NCBI GenBank assembly: GCA_964569795.1
Contig: CAZMVB010000018.1
Coordinates: forward strand, 1-64,000
Direction of reading: 5' to 3'
DNA length: 64,000 bases
DNA from: JAHJDS01 sp964569795
Lineage (GTDB): Bacteria; Desulfobacterota; Desulfarculia; Desulfarculales; JAHJDS01
Below, in pieces: positions 53,501-61,541 of this stretch; position 1 is the stretch's first letter; every line of letters starts with the position of its first letter. The notes under the pieces are model-generated. The model saw only the letters and a program-made list of their open reading frames with translations. It did not search any database and was not told the DNA's origin. A program made the translations under genes and the position numbers.

Positions 53501-56223
53501 CGGGCGAGACGGCCCGGCTCCTGGTCAAGAACCCGCTCGGAAAATGCTGGGCCCTGGTGACCGTCGAGCGCGACGGGGTCATGCGCCACCGCCTGCAGCA
53601 GCTCCAATCGGCCGCGGCCATGATCCGGCTCAAGATCCAACCCCAGGATGCGCCCAACATCTTCGTCTCGGTGGTCCTGGTTCGGGGCCGCATCTCGAAC
53701 AAGAAGGGTCGGGGCGGCGTGGACCTGGGCAAACCGGCCTTCAAGGTGGGCTACGCCAAGATGAAGGTCCAAAGCGGTCACCACAAGCTCAAGGTGAGCG
53801 TCAAGACCGATCGGACCGAGTACCGGCCGGCCAAGCAGGTCAAGGTCGATCTCAAGGTGACCGACTACACCGGCAAGCCGGTCAGGGCCGAAATGGCCGT
53901 CCTGGCCGTGGACGAGGCGGTGTTCCAACTGGTGGCCGCCTCGGGGTACGATCCCTACGAGTACTTCTTCCGCAGCCGGCCCCTGAGGGTGGCCACCACC
54001 GACAACCGGATCCGCCTCATCGGCCGCCGGCACTTCGGCAAGAAGGGGCAGATCCTGGGCTCGGGCGGCGGCTTCCTCAAGGCGCGCGTCCGCAAGGACT
54101 TCCGCCCGGCCGCCTTCTGGGCGCCGGCGGTGGTCACCGGTCCCGACGGCCGGGCCAAGGTCAGCTTCAAGCTGCCCGACAACCTGACCTCGTTCCGGAT
54201 CCTGGCCGTGGCCTGCACCCGGCGGGACAGCTTCGGCACCGGCCGGGCCGACATCCGGGTCAGCAAGCCGATCCTGCTCACCTCGGCCCTGCCCAACTTC
54301 CTGACCATCGGCGACAAGTTCCTGGCCTCGGTGGTGGTCATCAACCGGAGCGGACGTTCCGGCCCGATCACGGTCTTCATCAAGGCCCAGGGACTGAAGC
54401 TCCTCGAAAAACCGACCAAGACCATCGTCCTGGCCCAGGGACAGTCCCGGGAGGTCGGGTTCATGGCCCGGACCCTGGACGGCGACAAGGTGACGGTCAC
54501 CTTCGGGGCGAAGATGGCCGCCGAGACCGACGCCGCCCAGTGGAGCCTGCCGGTCCAGACCCCGACCGAGGTGACCGTCGAGGCCAACTACGCCGTGGTC
54601 ACCGGGGCCAGCGGACGCCTGGCCATCCGGGTCCCCCGGGGCGTGTTCACCAACCGGGGCGGCCTGGAACTGATCGTCGCCCCGTCCCTGGTGGGTCAAC
54701 TGTCGCAGCCCTTCCGGGAACTGTACAGGTACCCCTATGACTGCCTGGAGCAGCGCACCTCCCGGGCGGTGGCCTACGCCCTGTTCCTCAAGTGGGGCGC
54801 CCGGCTGGGCGTGACCCACCTGGATCGGGCCAAGGTCAAGCGGAAACTGGTCAACTACTTCTCCCAGTTGCGCAAGTTCCAGCGCTATGACGGCGGGTTC
54901 ATGTACTGGCCCGGCGGCTACCGGTCCAGCCCCTTCCTGTCGGCCTACGTCATGGACCAGTTGACCCGGTTCAAGAAGGCCGGCCTGTCCGTGGATCTGG
55001 CCCTGTACCACAAGGGCCTGGTGTACCTCCGCCGCGTGCTCACCCGGGACAGCGTGTTCCCCCGCTGGTATTCCCCGGTCAGTCGGAACAACACCCGGGG
55101 CTACGCCCTGGCCGTGCTGGCCCAGGCCGCTCAACCCATCGACAACCTGATCGAACCGGTGCTCGAGACGCGCCAGACCATGACCCCCTTCGGCCTGGCC
55201 CATCTGGCCCTGGCCCTCAAGCTGGCCGGCGGCCGGGCGGCGGCCCTCAAACAGACCCTGGACCGCCTCTACTCCTTCGCCAAGTTCACCACCGGCGGGA
55301 TGTCGTTCACCACGGTCAACGAACTGGCCCTCAAGCAGATCATGTACTCCTCGATCCGGGACAACGCGGCGGCCCTGATCGCCCTGGTGAAGATGTCGGC
55401 CGAGAACGAGAACACCCACAAGCTGGTCCGGTGGCTGCTGATGGGCGCCCGGGCCGGCCGGTGGCGGGGCACCCAGGCCCAGTCCTTCGGCCTGATGGCC
55501 ATCACCGACTACCTGACCAAGATGGAAAAGGGACAGCCCAACTTCACCCTCAAGGGCTTCCTCGACGGCCGGCTCCTGATGACGGCCGCCTTTACCTCGT
55601 ACACGGCCAAAGCGGTGGTCTCGCAGGTGGCCATGAAGCTGCTCAAGCCGGGCCGGCGGGTCACCCTGAAGTGGGCCCGCACCGGCAACGGGCCGGCCTA
55701 CACCACGGTCCGCCTGACCTACTACCGCCAGAGGCCCCTGGCCAAGCCCATCCGGGCCGGGTTCGGGGTGGACCGGCGGTACACCGTGGTCCGGGCGCCG
55801 GGCACGGGCAGCGACAACGAGCCGCCCGTCAAGCCGGTCCACCGGACCTCCTTTGCCCGCGGCCAGGTGGTCCAGGTGACGGTCACCCTGGTCCTGACCG
55901 GGCCGCGGTACTTCGTCGTCCTCCAAGACCCCCTGCCGGCCGGTCTGGAGCCGATCAACACCCGGTTCAAGACCTCGACCCAGGCCTATCAGGCCAAGGT
56001 CTCGGCCGGCTATTACCAGAACCGGTGGATGGATCACGTCGAGATCCGCAAGCGGCGGGTCCTGGCCTTCGCCGACTACCTCCGGGCCGGGACCTACACC
56101 TTCACCTACCTGGCCCGGGCGGCCGTGCCCGGCGTCTTCCGCGCCCGGGCGACCCGGGCCTTCGAGATGTACTCTCCCGAGGTCTGGGGCCGCTCCCGGC
56201 CGCTCAAGGTGCGGATCAAATAA
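50575..56223 (+). CDS. alpha-2-macroglobulin family protein with thioester motif
   Basis: This 1882-residue protein has a signal peptide cleaved near TWA-GPEP (25/26) and no lipobox. A series of beta-sandwich macroglobulin domains is followed by the A2M core (LVKNPLGKCWALVTVERDG; KVSFKLPDNLTSFRILAVA) and an alpha/alpha-toroid. The thioester motif is CLEQ at 1390-1393 (YPYDCLEQRTSR). It ends in a receptor-binding-like domain with VLQDPLPAGLEPIN. Bacterial homologues trap attacking proteases in the periplasm and usually pair with PBP1C, which is absent here. GAGGAAAAA precedes the ATG. Two hairpins follow the stop. Confidence 0.9.
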   Translation: MRKVTVAAGLALILGLFLVPHQTWAGPEPLRVIRIIPSGPVNIARKVTVIFSRPMKPLGQLTVDPRRVPVRISPRLPGKFKWINVNTLEYTFAKAVPSSTRVKVTVLAGTRSLDGSRLPAAVVRYFTTATIRLVYTRPRNGSTGLSRWPVFFVTFNQAVRLGDLRRKTYFRVFSRTGRPMTVKAYVGYPRLFKSRGRIIRAVYQIRPTRTLPADTQVQLIINPPLRPVEGDVRSNQRHIINFRTYGPFRLSRYRCSRTPDGSCNPTSGLTLYFTTRITPKKFNGQVTVSPKVKHPGPSYLSTYARNNFFLRGPFKPRTTYRITINPATRDIYNQTITGQRTFTVRFGDKNPVLSLRGSLGVLEKQPPVLYPLRLRNLTSATLRYALLTRDQIVPFLVQTRYHRIYSSTTTDLFSQAGRMPTIKALKFKLPPNQILYVPLDLKKYIAGPLTGGLIFFDLSSPQMARWHKGRLWYSVAAVQVTDIGLTVKWGRMGTLIWTTSLSRGTPLPGVSVEIRNRNNKVLWTGVTGQNGLVTAPGLSRLKLGIKGQYSTWKYGPALYLLAVKGDDLAYLGSDWRRGLEPWEFNIPTAGIENPAPMMVHAFSQLPLYRPGETVRFKAIVRRLTASGPGPWTDPAIMVRIRDSRRNVVYTQKLTLGAFSTVHGRYKLATGASQGTYAIQVARPGKKRWYSAGSFLVSHYRTPTFKVTVDIPQKRILPGEQLKVNFNARFLFGAPMAQKKARFTLWQSPTTWSPEKLSDYVTTDFARTEELAEERRRTLTSRQVVTTAQGDGALTYQVSAKPLKAPARLTAEVSVQGDDGRYLSGRKGILLHPAEFYLGLQVGEPMVRAGKAAKVKLLAATYANQIKVGAPVKLTLIRRVWLVVRKRGVGGFYRYETKIKDTTVMTRVVTTAAKPLEVGLTPPQPGTYIVVAESADKAGRKVAASMRFYAYGAGVAGWQRYDHDRIDLIPDKKVYAPGETARLLVKNPLGKCWALVTVERDGVMRHRLQQLQSAAAMIRLKIQPQDAPNIFVSVVLVRGRISNKKGRGGVDLGKPAFKVGYAKMKVQSGHHKLKVSVKTDRTEYRPAKQVKVDLKVTDYTGKPVRAEMAVLAVDEAVFQLVAASGYDPYEYFFRSRPLRVATTDNRIRLIGRRHFGKKGQILGSGGGFLKARVRKDFRPAAFWAPAVVTGPDGRAKVSFKLPDNLTSFRILAVACTRRDSFGTGRADIRVSKPILLTSALPNFLTIGDKFLASVVVINRSGRSGPITVFIKAQGLKLLEKPTKTIVLAQGQSREVGFMARTLDGDKVTVTFGAKMAAETDAAQWSLPVQTPTEVTVEANYAVVTGASGRLAIRVPRGVFTNRGGLELIVAPSLVGQLSQPFRELYRYPYDCLEQRTSRAVAYALFLKWGARLGVTHLDRAKVKRKLVNYFSQLRKFQRYDGGFMYWPGGYRSSPFLSAYVMDQLTRFKKAGLSVDLALYHKGLVYLRRVLTRDSVFPRWYSPVSRNNTRGYALAVLAQAAQPIDNLIEPVLETRQTMTPFGLAHLALALKLAGGRAAALKQTLDRLYSFAKFTTGGMSFTTVNELALKQIMYSSIRDNAAALIALVKMSAENENTHKLVRWLLMGARAGRWRGTQAQSFGLMAITDYLTKMEKGQPNFTLKGFLDGRLLMTAAFTSYTAKAVVSQVAMKLLKPGRRVTLKWARTGNGPAYTTVRLTYYRQRPLAKPIRAGFGVDRRYTVVRAPGTGSDNEPPVKPVHRTSFARGQVVQVTVTLVLTGPRYFVVLQDPLPAGLEPINTRFKTSTQAYQAKVSAGYYQNRWMDHVEIRKRRVLAFADYLRAGTYTFTYLARAAVPGVFRARATRAFEMYSPEVWGRSRPLKVRIK

Positions 56224-56234
56224 CGACCCGACCC

Positions 56235-56265
56235 GCCGGGAAGGGGGGACTCCCCCCTTCCCGGC
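56235..56265 (+). terminator. hairpin after the macroglobulin gene
   Basis: The GCCGGGAAGGGGGG / CCCCCCTTCCCGGC 14-bp perfect stem has loop ACT. No T-run follows directly; it may act with the next hairpin. Confidence 0.55.
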
Positions 56266-56281
56266 GTTCCCGGCGATAACG

Positions 56282-56322
56282 GGCCGGTCCGGAAATTCGC
56301 TTGCCCCCGGACCGGCCTTTTT
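56282..56322 (+). terminator. rho-independent terminator
   Basis: GGCCGGTCCGG pairs with CCGGACCGGCC across a 14-nt loop and is followed immediately by TTTTT. It separates the macroglobulin gene from the cysteine fusion gene. Confidence 0.8.
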
Positions 56323-56376
56323 GTATGCTTCTGACTCGCAGGGAAAGACCCACTTTTTTGATCGGGAAAAGTCCAA

Positions 56377-58704
56377 ATGAATCCCAGCAGACCCGGTGTC
56401 CTCAATCTGATCGGCAACACGCCCCTGGTGCGCGTCACCCGGCTCAATCCCAATCCGGCCGTGCCCCTTCTGGGCAAGCTCGAGAAGAACAACCCCGGCG
56501 GATCGGTCAAGGACCGGATCGCCCTGGCCATGATCGAGGCCGCCGAGGCCGGCGGTCAACTGACCCCGGACAAGATCATCCTCGAGGCCACCAGCGGCAA
56601 CACGGGCATCGGCCTGGCCATGGTCGCCGCGGTCAAGGGCTACAGGATCATGCTGACCATGAGCGAGTCGGTCAGCGAGGAGCGGCGGCGGACCCTGCGG
56701 GCCCTGGGGGCCGACATCCGCCTCACCTCCGGGCACCTGGGCACGGACGGGGCCATCGAGGAGGCCTACGCCCTGGCCCGCGAGCAGCCCGACCGGTTCT
56801 ACTGCCCGGACCAGTTCAACAACCCGGCCAACTGGCGGGTCCACTTCCAGACCACCGGACCCGAGATCTGGCGCCAGACCGAGGGCCGGGTGACCCACAT
56901 CGTCCTGACCATGGGCACCACCGGGACCCTGATGGGCGTCACCCGCTACTTCCGGGAGCAGGCCCCCGGGGTCAGGATCATCGGCGTCGAGCCCTACCTG
57001 GGCCACAAGATCCAGGGACTCAAGAACATGAGGGAGTCCTACCAGCCCGGGATCTTCAACCGGGCCGAGATCGACCAGATCGTCAACATCGACGACGCCC
57101 ACGCCTACGAGACCGCCCGCCGCCTGGCCAAAGACGAGGGCCTGTTCGTGGGAATGAGCAGCGGCGCGGCAATGTACGTCGCCCTGGAGGTGGCCCGCCG
57201 CCTGACCCAGGGGATGGTGGTCACCCTGCTGCCCGACGGCGGCGAGAAGTACCTGTCCACCCCCCTGTTCGTGGTGGACCGGCCCAGCCACCTCAGGATC
57301 TTCAACTCGCTGAACCTGGACAAGGAGGACTTCCAGCCCCAGGTCCCCGGCCGGGTGACCATGTACACCTGCGGCCCGACGGCCGACGCCCTGATGCACA
57401 TCGGTCTGGCCCGGCGGCTGGTGGTGGCCGACCTGATGCGCCGCCACCTGGATTACTCGGGCTACGACGTGACCCACGTCATCAACGTCTCCGACATCGA
57501 CGACCGGACCATCGCCCGCTCGGCCGAACTGGGCGAGGACCACGCCGCCTTCACCCGCCGCCTGACCGACGAGTTCTTCGCCGACGCTCGTGAACTGCGG
57601 CTCAAGCCGGCCGACAATTATCCCCGGGCCTCGGAGCACGTCACCGAGATGATCGAGGCCACCCGGTCCCTGGTGGACAAGGGCTTCGCCTACGAGAAGA
57701 TCCACTCGATCTATTTCGACATCTCCAAGTTCGCGCCCTACGGCCGGCTGGCCCGGGTGGACCTCACCCGGATCAAGGTCGGCAAGACGGTCGAGCTGGA
57801 CGACTACGAGAAGGAGAACCCCCGGGACTTCACCCTGCTCAAGCGGACCTCGCTCGGTGAACTCAAGCGGGGCATCTACTACAAGAGCGACTGGGGCAAC
57901 GTCCGGCCCGGCTGGCACATCGAGTGCGCCGTGATGAGCATCCAGCACCTGGGCCCCACGGCCGACCTCCACGTCAGTTCCAAGGACCTGATGTTCCCCC
58001 ACCACGAGAACGAGATCGCCATCGCCGAGGCCCTGACGGGCGAAACCTTCTGCCGCTACTGGGTCCACTCGGAGCCGGTGCTGGTCGAGGGCAAGAAGGT
58101 CGGCTACGCCCACGAGAACCTGGTCACCTTCCGGGACCTCCTGGACATGGGCTGGACCGGGCGGGAGGTCCGCTACTGGCTCCTGAGCCACCACTTTCGC
58201 AAGCCGATCCACTTCTCGACCGAGGACCTGGCCGGGGCCCGCAAGGCCCTGGAGCGGCTGGACGAGTTCGTCTGGCGGCTGCGGTTCGCCCCGACCGGCC
58301 GGAGCGGGCCCGACTTCGACCAGGCCCTGTTCGACCTGCGGCAGGCCTTCCAGGAGGCCCTGGACGACGACCTGGGCGTGGCCGCCGCCCTGGCCGCCCT
58401 GTTCCGGTTCGTCCGCCGGGTAAACGCCTGGCTGGACAAAAACGCCGTGGACGACGGGCAGGCCCGGGCCGCCCTGGAGCTTTTGGGCAGGATCGACACC
58501 GTGCTGGCCGTTTTAGACCTGGACCGCTATCAGCCGGATGCGGAGATCGAGCGGCTGGTGTCCGAGCGCGAGCAGGCCCGCCAGCGCCGGGAGTTCGACC
58601 TGGCCGACAGGCTCCGGGATCAACTGACGGACATGGGGGTCGAGCTGATCGACTCCCGGGCCGGTACCAGATGGCGCCGCCGGTCGAGCCGGTCCGACTC
58701 CTGA
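56377..58704 (+). CDS. cysteine synthase fused to a cysteinyl-tRNA synthetase-like domain lacking KMSKS
   Basis: This is a 775-residue fusion. Residues 1-305 are a complete cysteine synthase: LIGNTPLVRV, PLP Lys45 in NNPGGSVKDR, EATSGNTGIGLA and MSSGAAMYVALEVA. Residues 325-775 are a cysteinyl-tRNA synthetase fold with the zinc ligands C332 (TCGPT), C517 (WHIEC), H543 and E546 (HHENE), and HIGL at 341-344. The KMSKS loop is replaced by KVGYA (about 574-578). The C-terminal DALR-like helices and a CysRS tail (DLADRLRDQLTDMGVEL) are present. Cysteine could be made and used in one polypeptide, but the missing KMSKS Lys puts aminoacylation in doubt. The boundary shows no frameshift. Confidence 0.88.
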   Translation: MNPSRPGVLNLIGNTPLVRVTRLNPNPAVPLLGKLEKNNPGGSVKDRIALAMIEAAEAGGQLTPDKIILEATSGNTGIGLAMVAAVKGYRIMLTMSESVSEERRRTLRALGADIRLTSGHLGTDGAIEEAYALAREQPDRFYCPDQFNNPANWRVHFQTTGPEIWRQTEGRVTHIVLTMGTTGTLMGVTRYFREQAPGVRIIGVEPYLGHKIQGLKNMRESYQPGIFNRAEIDQIVNIDDAHAYETARRLAKDEGLFVGMSSGAAMYVALEVARRLTQGMVVTLLPDGGEKYLSTPLFVVDRPSHLRIFNSLNLDKEDFQPQVPGRVTMYTCGPTADALMHIGLARRLVVADLMRRHLDYSGYDVTHVINVSDIDDRTIARSAELGEDHAAFTRRLTDEFFADARELRLKPADNYPRASEHVTEMIEATRSLVDKGFAYEKIHSIYFDISKFAPYGRLARVDLTRIKVGKTVELDDYEKENPRDFTLLKRTSLGELKRGIYYKSDWGNVRPGWHIECAVMSIQHLGPTADLHVSSKDLMFPHHENEIAIAEALTGETFCRYWVHSEPVLVEGKKVGYAHENLVTFRDLLDMGWTGREVRYWLLSHHFRKPIHFSTEDLAGARKALERLDEFVWRLRFAPTGRSGPDFDQALFDLRQAFQEALDDDLGVAAALAALFRFVRRVNAWLDKNAVDDGQARAALELLGRIDTVLAVLDLDRYQPDAEIERLVSEREQARQRREFDLADRLRDQLTDMGVELIDSRAGTRWRRRSSRSDS

Positions 58705-59543
58705 GGCGGCGACTCGGCCTCGGGGCGCTCGGCCTGGCCGCTGTCTGGTGTCTGGCCGCCCCGCGCCCTGCCCCGGCCGCGGCCGAAACCCTGGAAAAGA
58801 CCTTCATCCAAGGCCAGGACTTCGCCGCGCGCCTGGCGGCCTGGCGCCGGCTCGTCCGGGCCGGGGGGCGCATCCCGGCCATCCTGAACCTGGTCAAGCG
58901 GGCCGAGGCCGATCCCCGGGTCCTGCCCCGCCTGAAGGGCCCGGACCAGGGCCGCCTCCTGGCCGCGGTCCTGGCCCCGCCGGCCAGGCCCTCGGCCCCG
59001 GTCCGGTTCCGGCCCGGCCAGATCGAGGCCCTGCTCAAGGTCTTTCCCCGCCTCCGGCTCCTGGACTCGGACAAGAAGGGCAACTTCGTGATCCTGTACC
59101 ACGGCGTGGTCCTGATCGTCCTGGCCGAGTCCTACCTGCGTTACGGCCTGCCGGCCGAGGCCGCCCGGTGTCTTACGGCCGCGGCCGACTATGCCCTGGA
59201 CCTGGAGGCCCGGGCCACGGCCGACCTGTACCAAACTCAGAGCCGGGAAATGACCCAGTATGAATACTACAAGCTGACCGAGACGGGGCGGATCCGGGCC
59301 GCCCTGGGGCGACGGCTGCGGCTGATGGTCGTCGCCTTTCTGGCCCGGCTGCTTCTGGGCTCCTCGCCGGTCACGGTCCGGACCATGGCCGCCCAGACCC
59401 TGGCCGCCCTGAGCGACAAGCTGCCCTTGCCCCCCGATCTCTTCAGTCAGGCCCTGGCCCGGGAGACCGACCCCGGGCTCAAGGCCACCCTCCGCCGCCT
59501 GGACCGGCAACTGCGCCGGAAAAACCGCCCCTCTCCCTACTGA
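58671..59543 (+). CDS. exported helical protein of unknown function
   Basis: This 290-residue frame starts at ATG 58671, overlapping the fusion gene by 34 bp. A twin-basic N-terminus with RRRLGLGALGLAAVWCLAA and cleavage near APAAA suggests a signal peptide. The mature region is helical and repetitive in feel (ARLAAWRRLVRAGGRIPAIL; YLRYGLPAEAARCLTAAADYA), like tetratricopeptide or HEAT-type repeats. A hydrophobic stretch LMVVAFLARLLLG occurs around 220-232. No family recognised. Translational coupling to the fusion gene suggests a shared transcript. Confidence 0.65.
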   Translation: MAPPVEPVRLLRRRLGLGALGLAAVWCLAAPRPAPAAAETLEKTFIQGQDFAARLAAWRRLVRAGGRIPAILNLVKRAEADPRVLPRLKGPDQGRLLAAVLAPPARPSAPVRFRPGQIEALLKVFPRLRLLDSDKKGNFVILYHGVVLIVLAESYLRYGLPAEAARCLTAAADYALDLEARATADLYQTQSREMTQYEYYKLTETGRIRAALGRRLRLMVVAFLARLLLGSSPVTVRTMAAQTLAALSDKLPLPPDLFSQALARETDPGLKATLRRLDRQLRRKNRPSPY

Positions 59544-59625
59544 CCCCCCTCACCGACGAACTAAAGGTTCGAGCCCTGGCGCCCGATAATAAAGATGACG
59601 GCTTGTCTTTTCATCGGGGTCAGAC

Positions 59626-60300
59626 ATGTCCTCCTGGTCCTCGCTCGTCGCCGGGACGGGTGCGGGCCCGGCCTGGTGGTCCGGGCTCGTCTCGACCCGG
59701 TCCCCATCCGCACGGACGCCGCCCGACGGCGCCTCCGGGGCGGAGACCGCGGTCCTGGATCAAGCGCCGGCCCTGGCGGCCCCGGTCCCTGTTCTCGGTT
59801 CCGGGGGCGCCTCTGACTGGCCCCAGGACCTGAACCGGAACGGGCAATGGGACACCTCCGAGATCGAGCTGTGGCAGGCCCACCAGGACTCCGGCCGCCT
59901 GGCCTGGCTGCTGATCATGGTGGCCCGGGCCCAGGTGGACCGGCTGCGCTCCCAGGGCGGCTCGGTGGTGACCGCTGACAAGAGCCTGCGGCAGGCCCAC
60001 CAGAGCTTCGAGCAAGGGGACTTCTCCCGGGCCATGGCCCTGGCCGGCCGGGCCCAGTCCCAGGCCCGGCGGGCCCAGGATCAGCAGAAAATCCGGGAGA
60101 AACTCGAGAAGGGCGCCGAGGGTCAGCCCGACCGACCGGACGATCCCCGCGACCCCCATCCGGAAGACGCCCCGGGTCGCGACCGGGCGGACAGTGGGAC
60201 TTATCTGGAAAGGCTGTGGGGGCTGGCCAACCAGGCCCGGCAGATGAGCCAGCGCCTGGCGGAACGGCCCCCGGCCGAGTACGTGGAACGGGACGTCTGA
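59626..60300 (+). CDS. unknown protein with one EF-hand-like loop and coiled-coil region
   Basis: This 224-residue protein has no clear signal peptide. Residues 68-79 form a perfect EF-hand loop spacing (D68, N70, N72, G73, D76, E79 in DLNRNGQWDTSE), as in dockerin/EF-hand or thrombospondin-type Ca2+ loops. A following hydrophobic helix (LAWLLIMVARAQVDRL) and a long Ala/Gln/Lys/Glu-rich helical segment suggest a coiled coil. The N-terminal 60 residues are low-complexity Ser/Ala/Pro. Family not recognised. It ends just before a strong terminator. Confidence 0.55.
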   Translation: MSSWSSLVAGTGAGPAWWSGLVSTRSPSARTPPDGASGAETAVLDQAPALAAPVPVLGSGGASDWPQDLNRNGQWDTSEIELWQAHQDSGRLAWLLIMVARAQVDRLRSQGGSVVTADKSLRQAHQSFEQGDFSRAMALAGRAQSQARRAQDQQKIREKLEKGAEGQPDRPDDPRDPHPEDAPGRDRADSGTYLERLWGLANQARQMSQRLAERPPAEYVERDV

Positions 60301-60317
60301 TCCCCTCCCCCCCGTCA

Positions 60318-60350
60318 GCCCGGCCCGACCTTCGGGCCGGGCTTCTTTTT
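60318..60350 (+). terminator. rho-independent terminator after the 59626 gene
   Basis: GCCCGGCCCGA and TCGGGCCGGGC form an 11-bp perfect stem with loop CCT, followed by TTCTTTTT. Confidence 0.88.
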
Positions 60351-60422
60351 GGGCCCCATCTGTGCTAGGTTTGTCCCTGGTGACAGCCGCGAAAAAGGCC
60401 GACTCATTGCGGGAGATCGTTC

Positions 60423-60689
60423 ATGGATCGTTGGACCACCAAGGAAGTGCCCTTTACGGCCGCGCGGGCGAAGGTCAAAGAGGAAGACGGTCAGGTCAAG
60501 GGGCGGGCCCGGGTCCGTCTGGATGAATGCCCCTTTCTCCTCAAGGAGGACGAGGCCGTCTGCGAGGACGGGGCCGGCCGGCGCAAGTGCGACCCGAACG
60601 ACCAGAACTGCAAGCTGAAGAAGTGGCGTCAGGCCGTCCAGGACTACATCCGGACCATTGACGTGTCCACCCTGGGCCCCGAGGCCTAG
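60423..60689 (+). CDS. small four-cysteine protein of unknown function
   Basis: This 88-residue acidic/basic mixed protein has GGAG 8 nt before the ATG. The four cysteines are C36, C47, C56 and C63 (DECPFLL...AVCEDG...RKCDPNDQNCKLKKW), which could bind zinc or an iron-sulfur cluster. There is no signal peptide or membrane segment. It lies between two terminated units and appears monocistronic. Family not recognised. Confidence 0.55.
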   Translation: MDRWTTKEVPFTAARAKVKEEDGQVKGRARVRLDECPFLLKEDEAVCEDGAGRRKCDPNDQNCKLKKWRQAVQDYIRTIDVSTLGPEA

Positions 60690-60740
60690 GCCGGGGTTTT
60701 TCGGGAAAGACTTCCCCTGGCGCTGAAGGGTCGAGCCGTC

Positions 60741-61541
60741 ATGACCGAGTCGCCCCTCCCGGTCGAGGGTTACCCGGGCCGACTGGCCCTGGTGGGTGTC
60801 GTCCACCTGGACCCCGGCGGCGAGACCCGCCTGGGTCGCCTCCTGGCCGGGCTGCGGCCCGATCTGATCACCCTTCAGATCAGCCCCTACGCCGTCCGGT
60901 GGCGGCTTAAAAACTCATTGGAATTACAGGAAAGATTTGCCGGAAACCTGTCCCGGGCCGCCGACCGGCTGGGCCTGAGCCGGGGCCGGGCCGTGGCTCA
61001 CGGGGCGGTCCGGGCCGTGGCCGCCCAACTCGAAATCCCCTTCGAGTTCCGGGCCGCCCGCGAGTATCAACGCCGATTCGGGGGACGGATCAGGCTGGTC
61101 GAGGATTCGGACGTCTCGCGCCGCCTCCTGGAGGTCCTGGGCGGCTGCGCGCTGAGCGTCGATAATCTGGCCTGCCTGCTCGGCTCGCCCGACGTGTCCC
61201 TCGCCGCCCGGTGCCGCGGCCTGCGGCGCCGGGCCCGCTGGGGGACGGACCGGGAAGACGGGATCGTTTCGGAAGAGGAGGGCGCCTTGGCCGCGTCCGT
61301 GGCCCGGGCCCATCTCTGGTTCAACCCCCGGACCCACGTGCACGTCTGCGGGTTCACCCACCTCGGCCCCTTGCGCCGACTGCTGCGCCCCCTGGGGCCG
61401 GTGGCCCTGGCGCTGGGCGAAAACGACCTGCGTCCGGCTCGTCCCGGACGCAGGTCCGCGTTTGTCTCGGGGGATCAGTCCGGTCGGGTCAGGCCGTGTT
61501 CCGGACGAACACCAGGGCCTTGGAATCGGTCACCGACGTGA
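60741..61541 (+). CDS. unknown protein, weakly TraB/GumN-like
   Basis: This 266-residue frame opens LALVGVVHLDPGGETRLGRLL and closes the domain with HVHVCGFTHLGPLRRLLRPLG, reminiscent of the paired His-containing strands of TraB/PrgY/GumN proteins. The middle is helical (SRAADRLGLSRGRAVAHGAV). The last ~35 codons read through a hairpin (61425-61456) and overlap the convergent regulator gene by 53 bp; they look like antisense of that gene rather than conserved protein. The family assignment is tentative. Confidence 0.5.
   Translation: MTESPLPVEGYPGRLALVGVVHLDPGGETRLGRLLAGLRPDLITLQISPYAVRWRLKNSLELQERFAGNLSRAADRLGLSRGRAVAHGAVRAVAAQLEIPFEFRAAREYQRRFGGRIRLVEDSDVSRRLLEVLGGCALSVDNLACLLGSPDVSLAARCRGLRRRARWGTDREDGIVSEEEGALAASVARAHLWFNPRTHVHVCGFTHLGPLRRLLRPLGPVALALGENDLRPARPGRRSAFVSGDQSGRVRPCSGRTPGPWNRSPT
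61425..61456 (-). terminator. hairpin terminator downstream of the XRE-cupin gene
   Basis: GACCTGCGTCCG and CGGACGCAGGTC form a 12-bp perfect stem with an 8-nt loop. On the minus strand it is followed by GTTTTCG and lies 32 bp beyond the regulator's stop, inside the 3' end of the convergent plus-strand frame. Confidence 0.6.

Noticed and set aside
50521..58212. Very long minus-strand open frame opposite the macroglobulin and cysteine fusion genes
   Set aside because: It is the antisense of well-supported plus-strand genes; its composition (Gly/His/Gln/Asp-rich, no domains) is the typical shadow of high-GC3 coding sequence.
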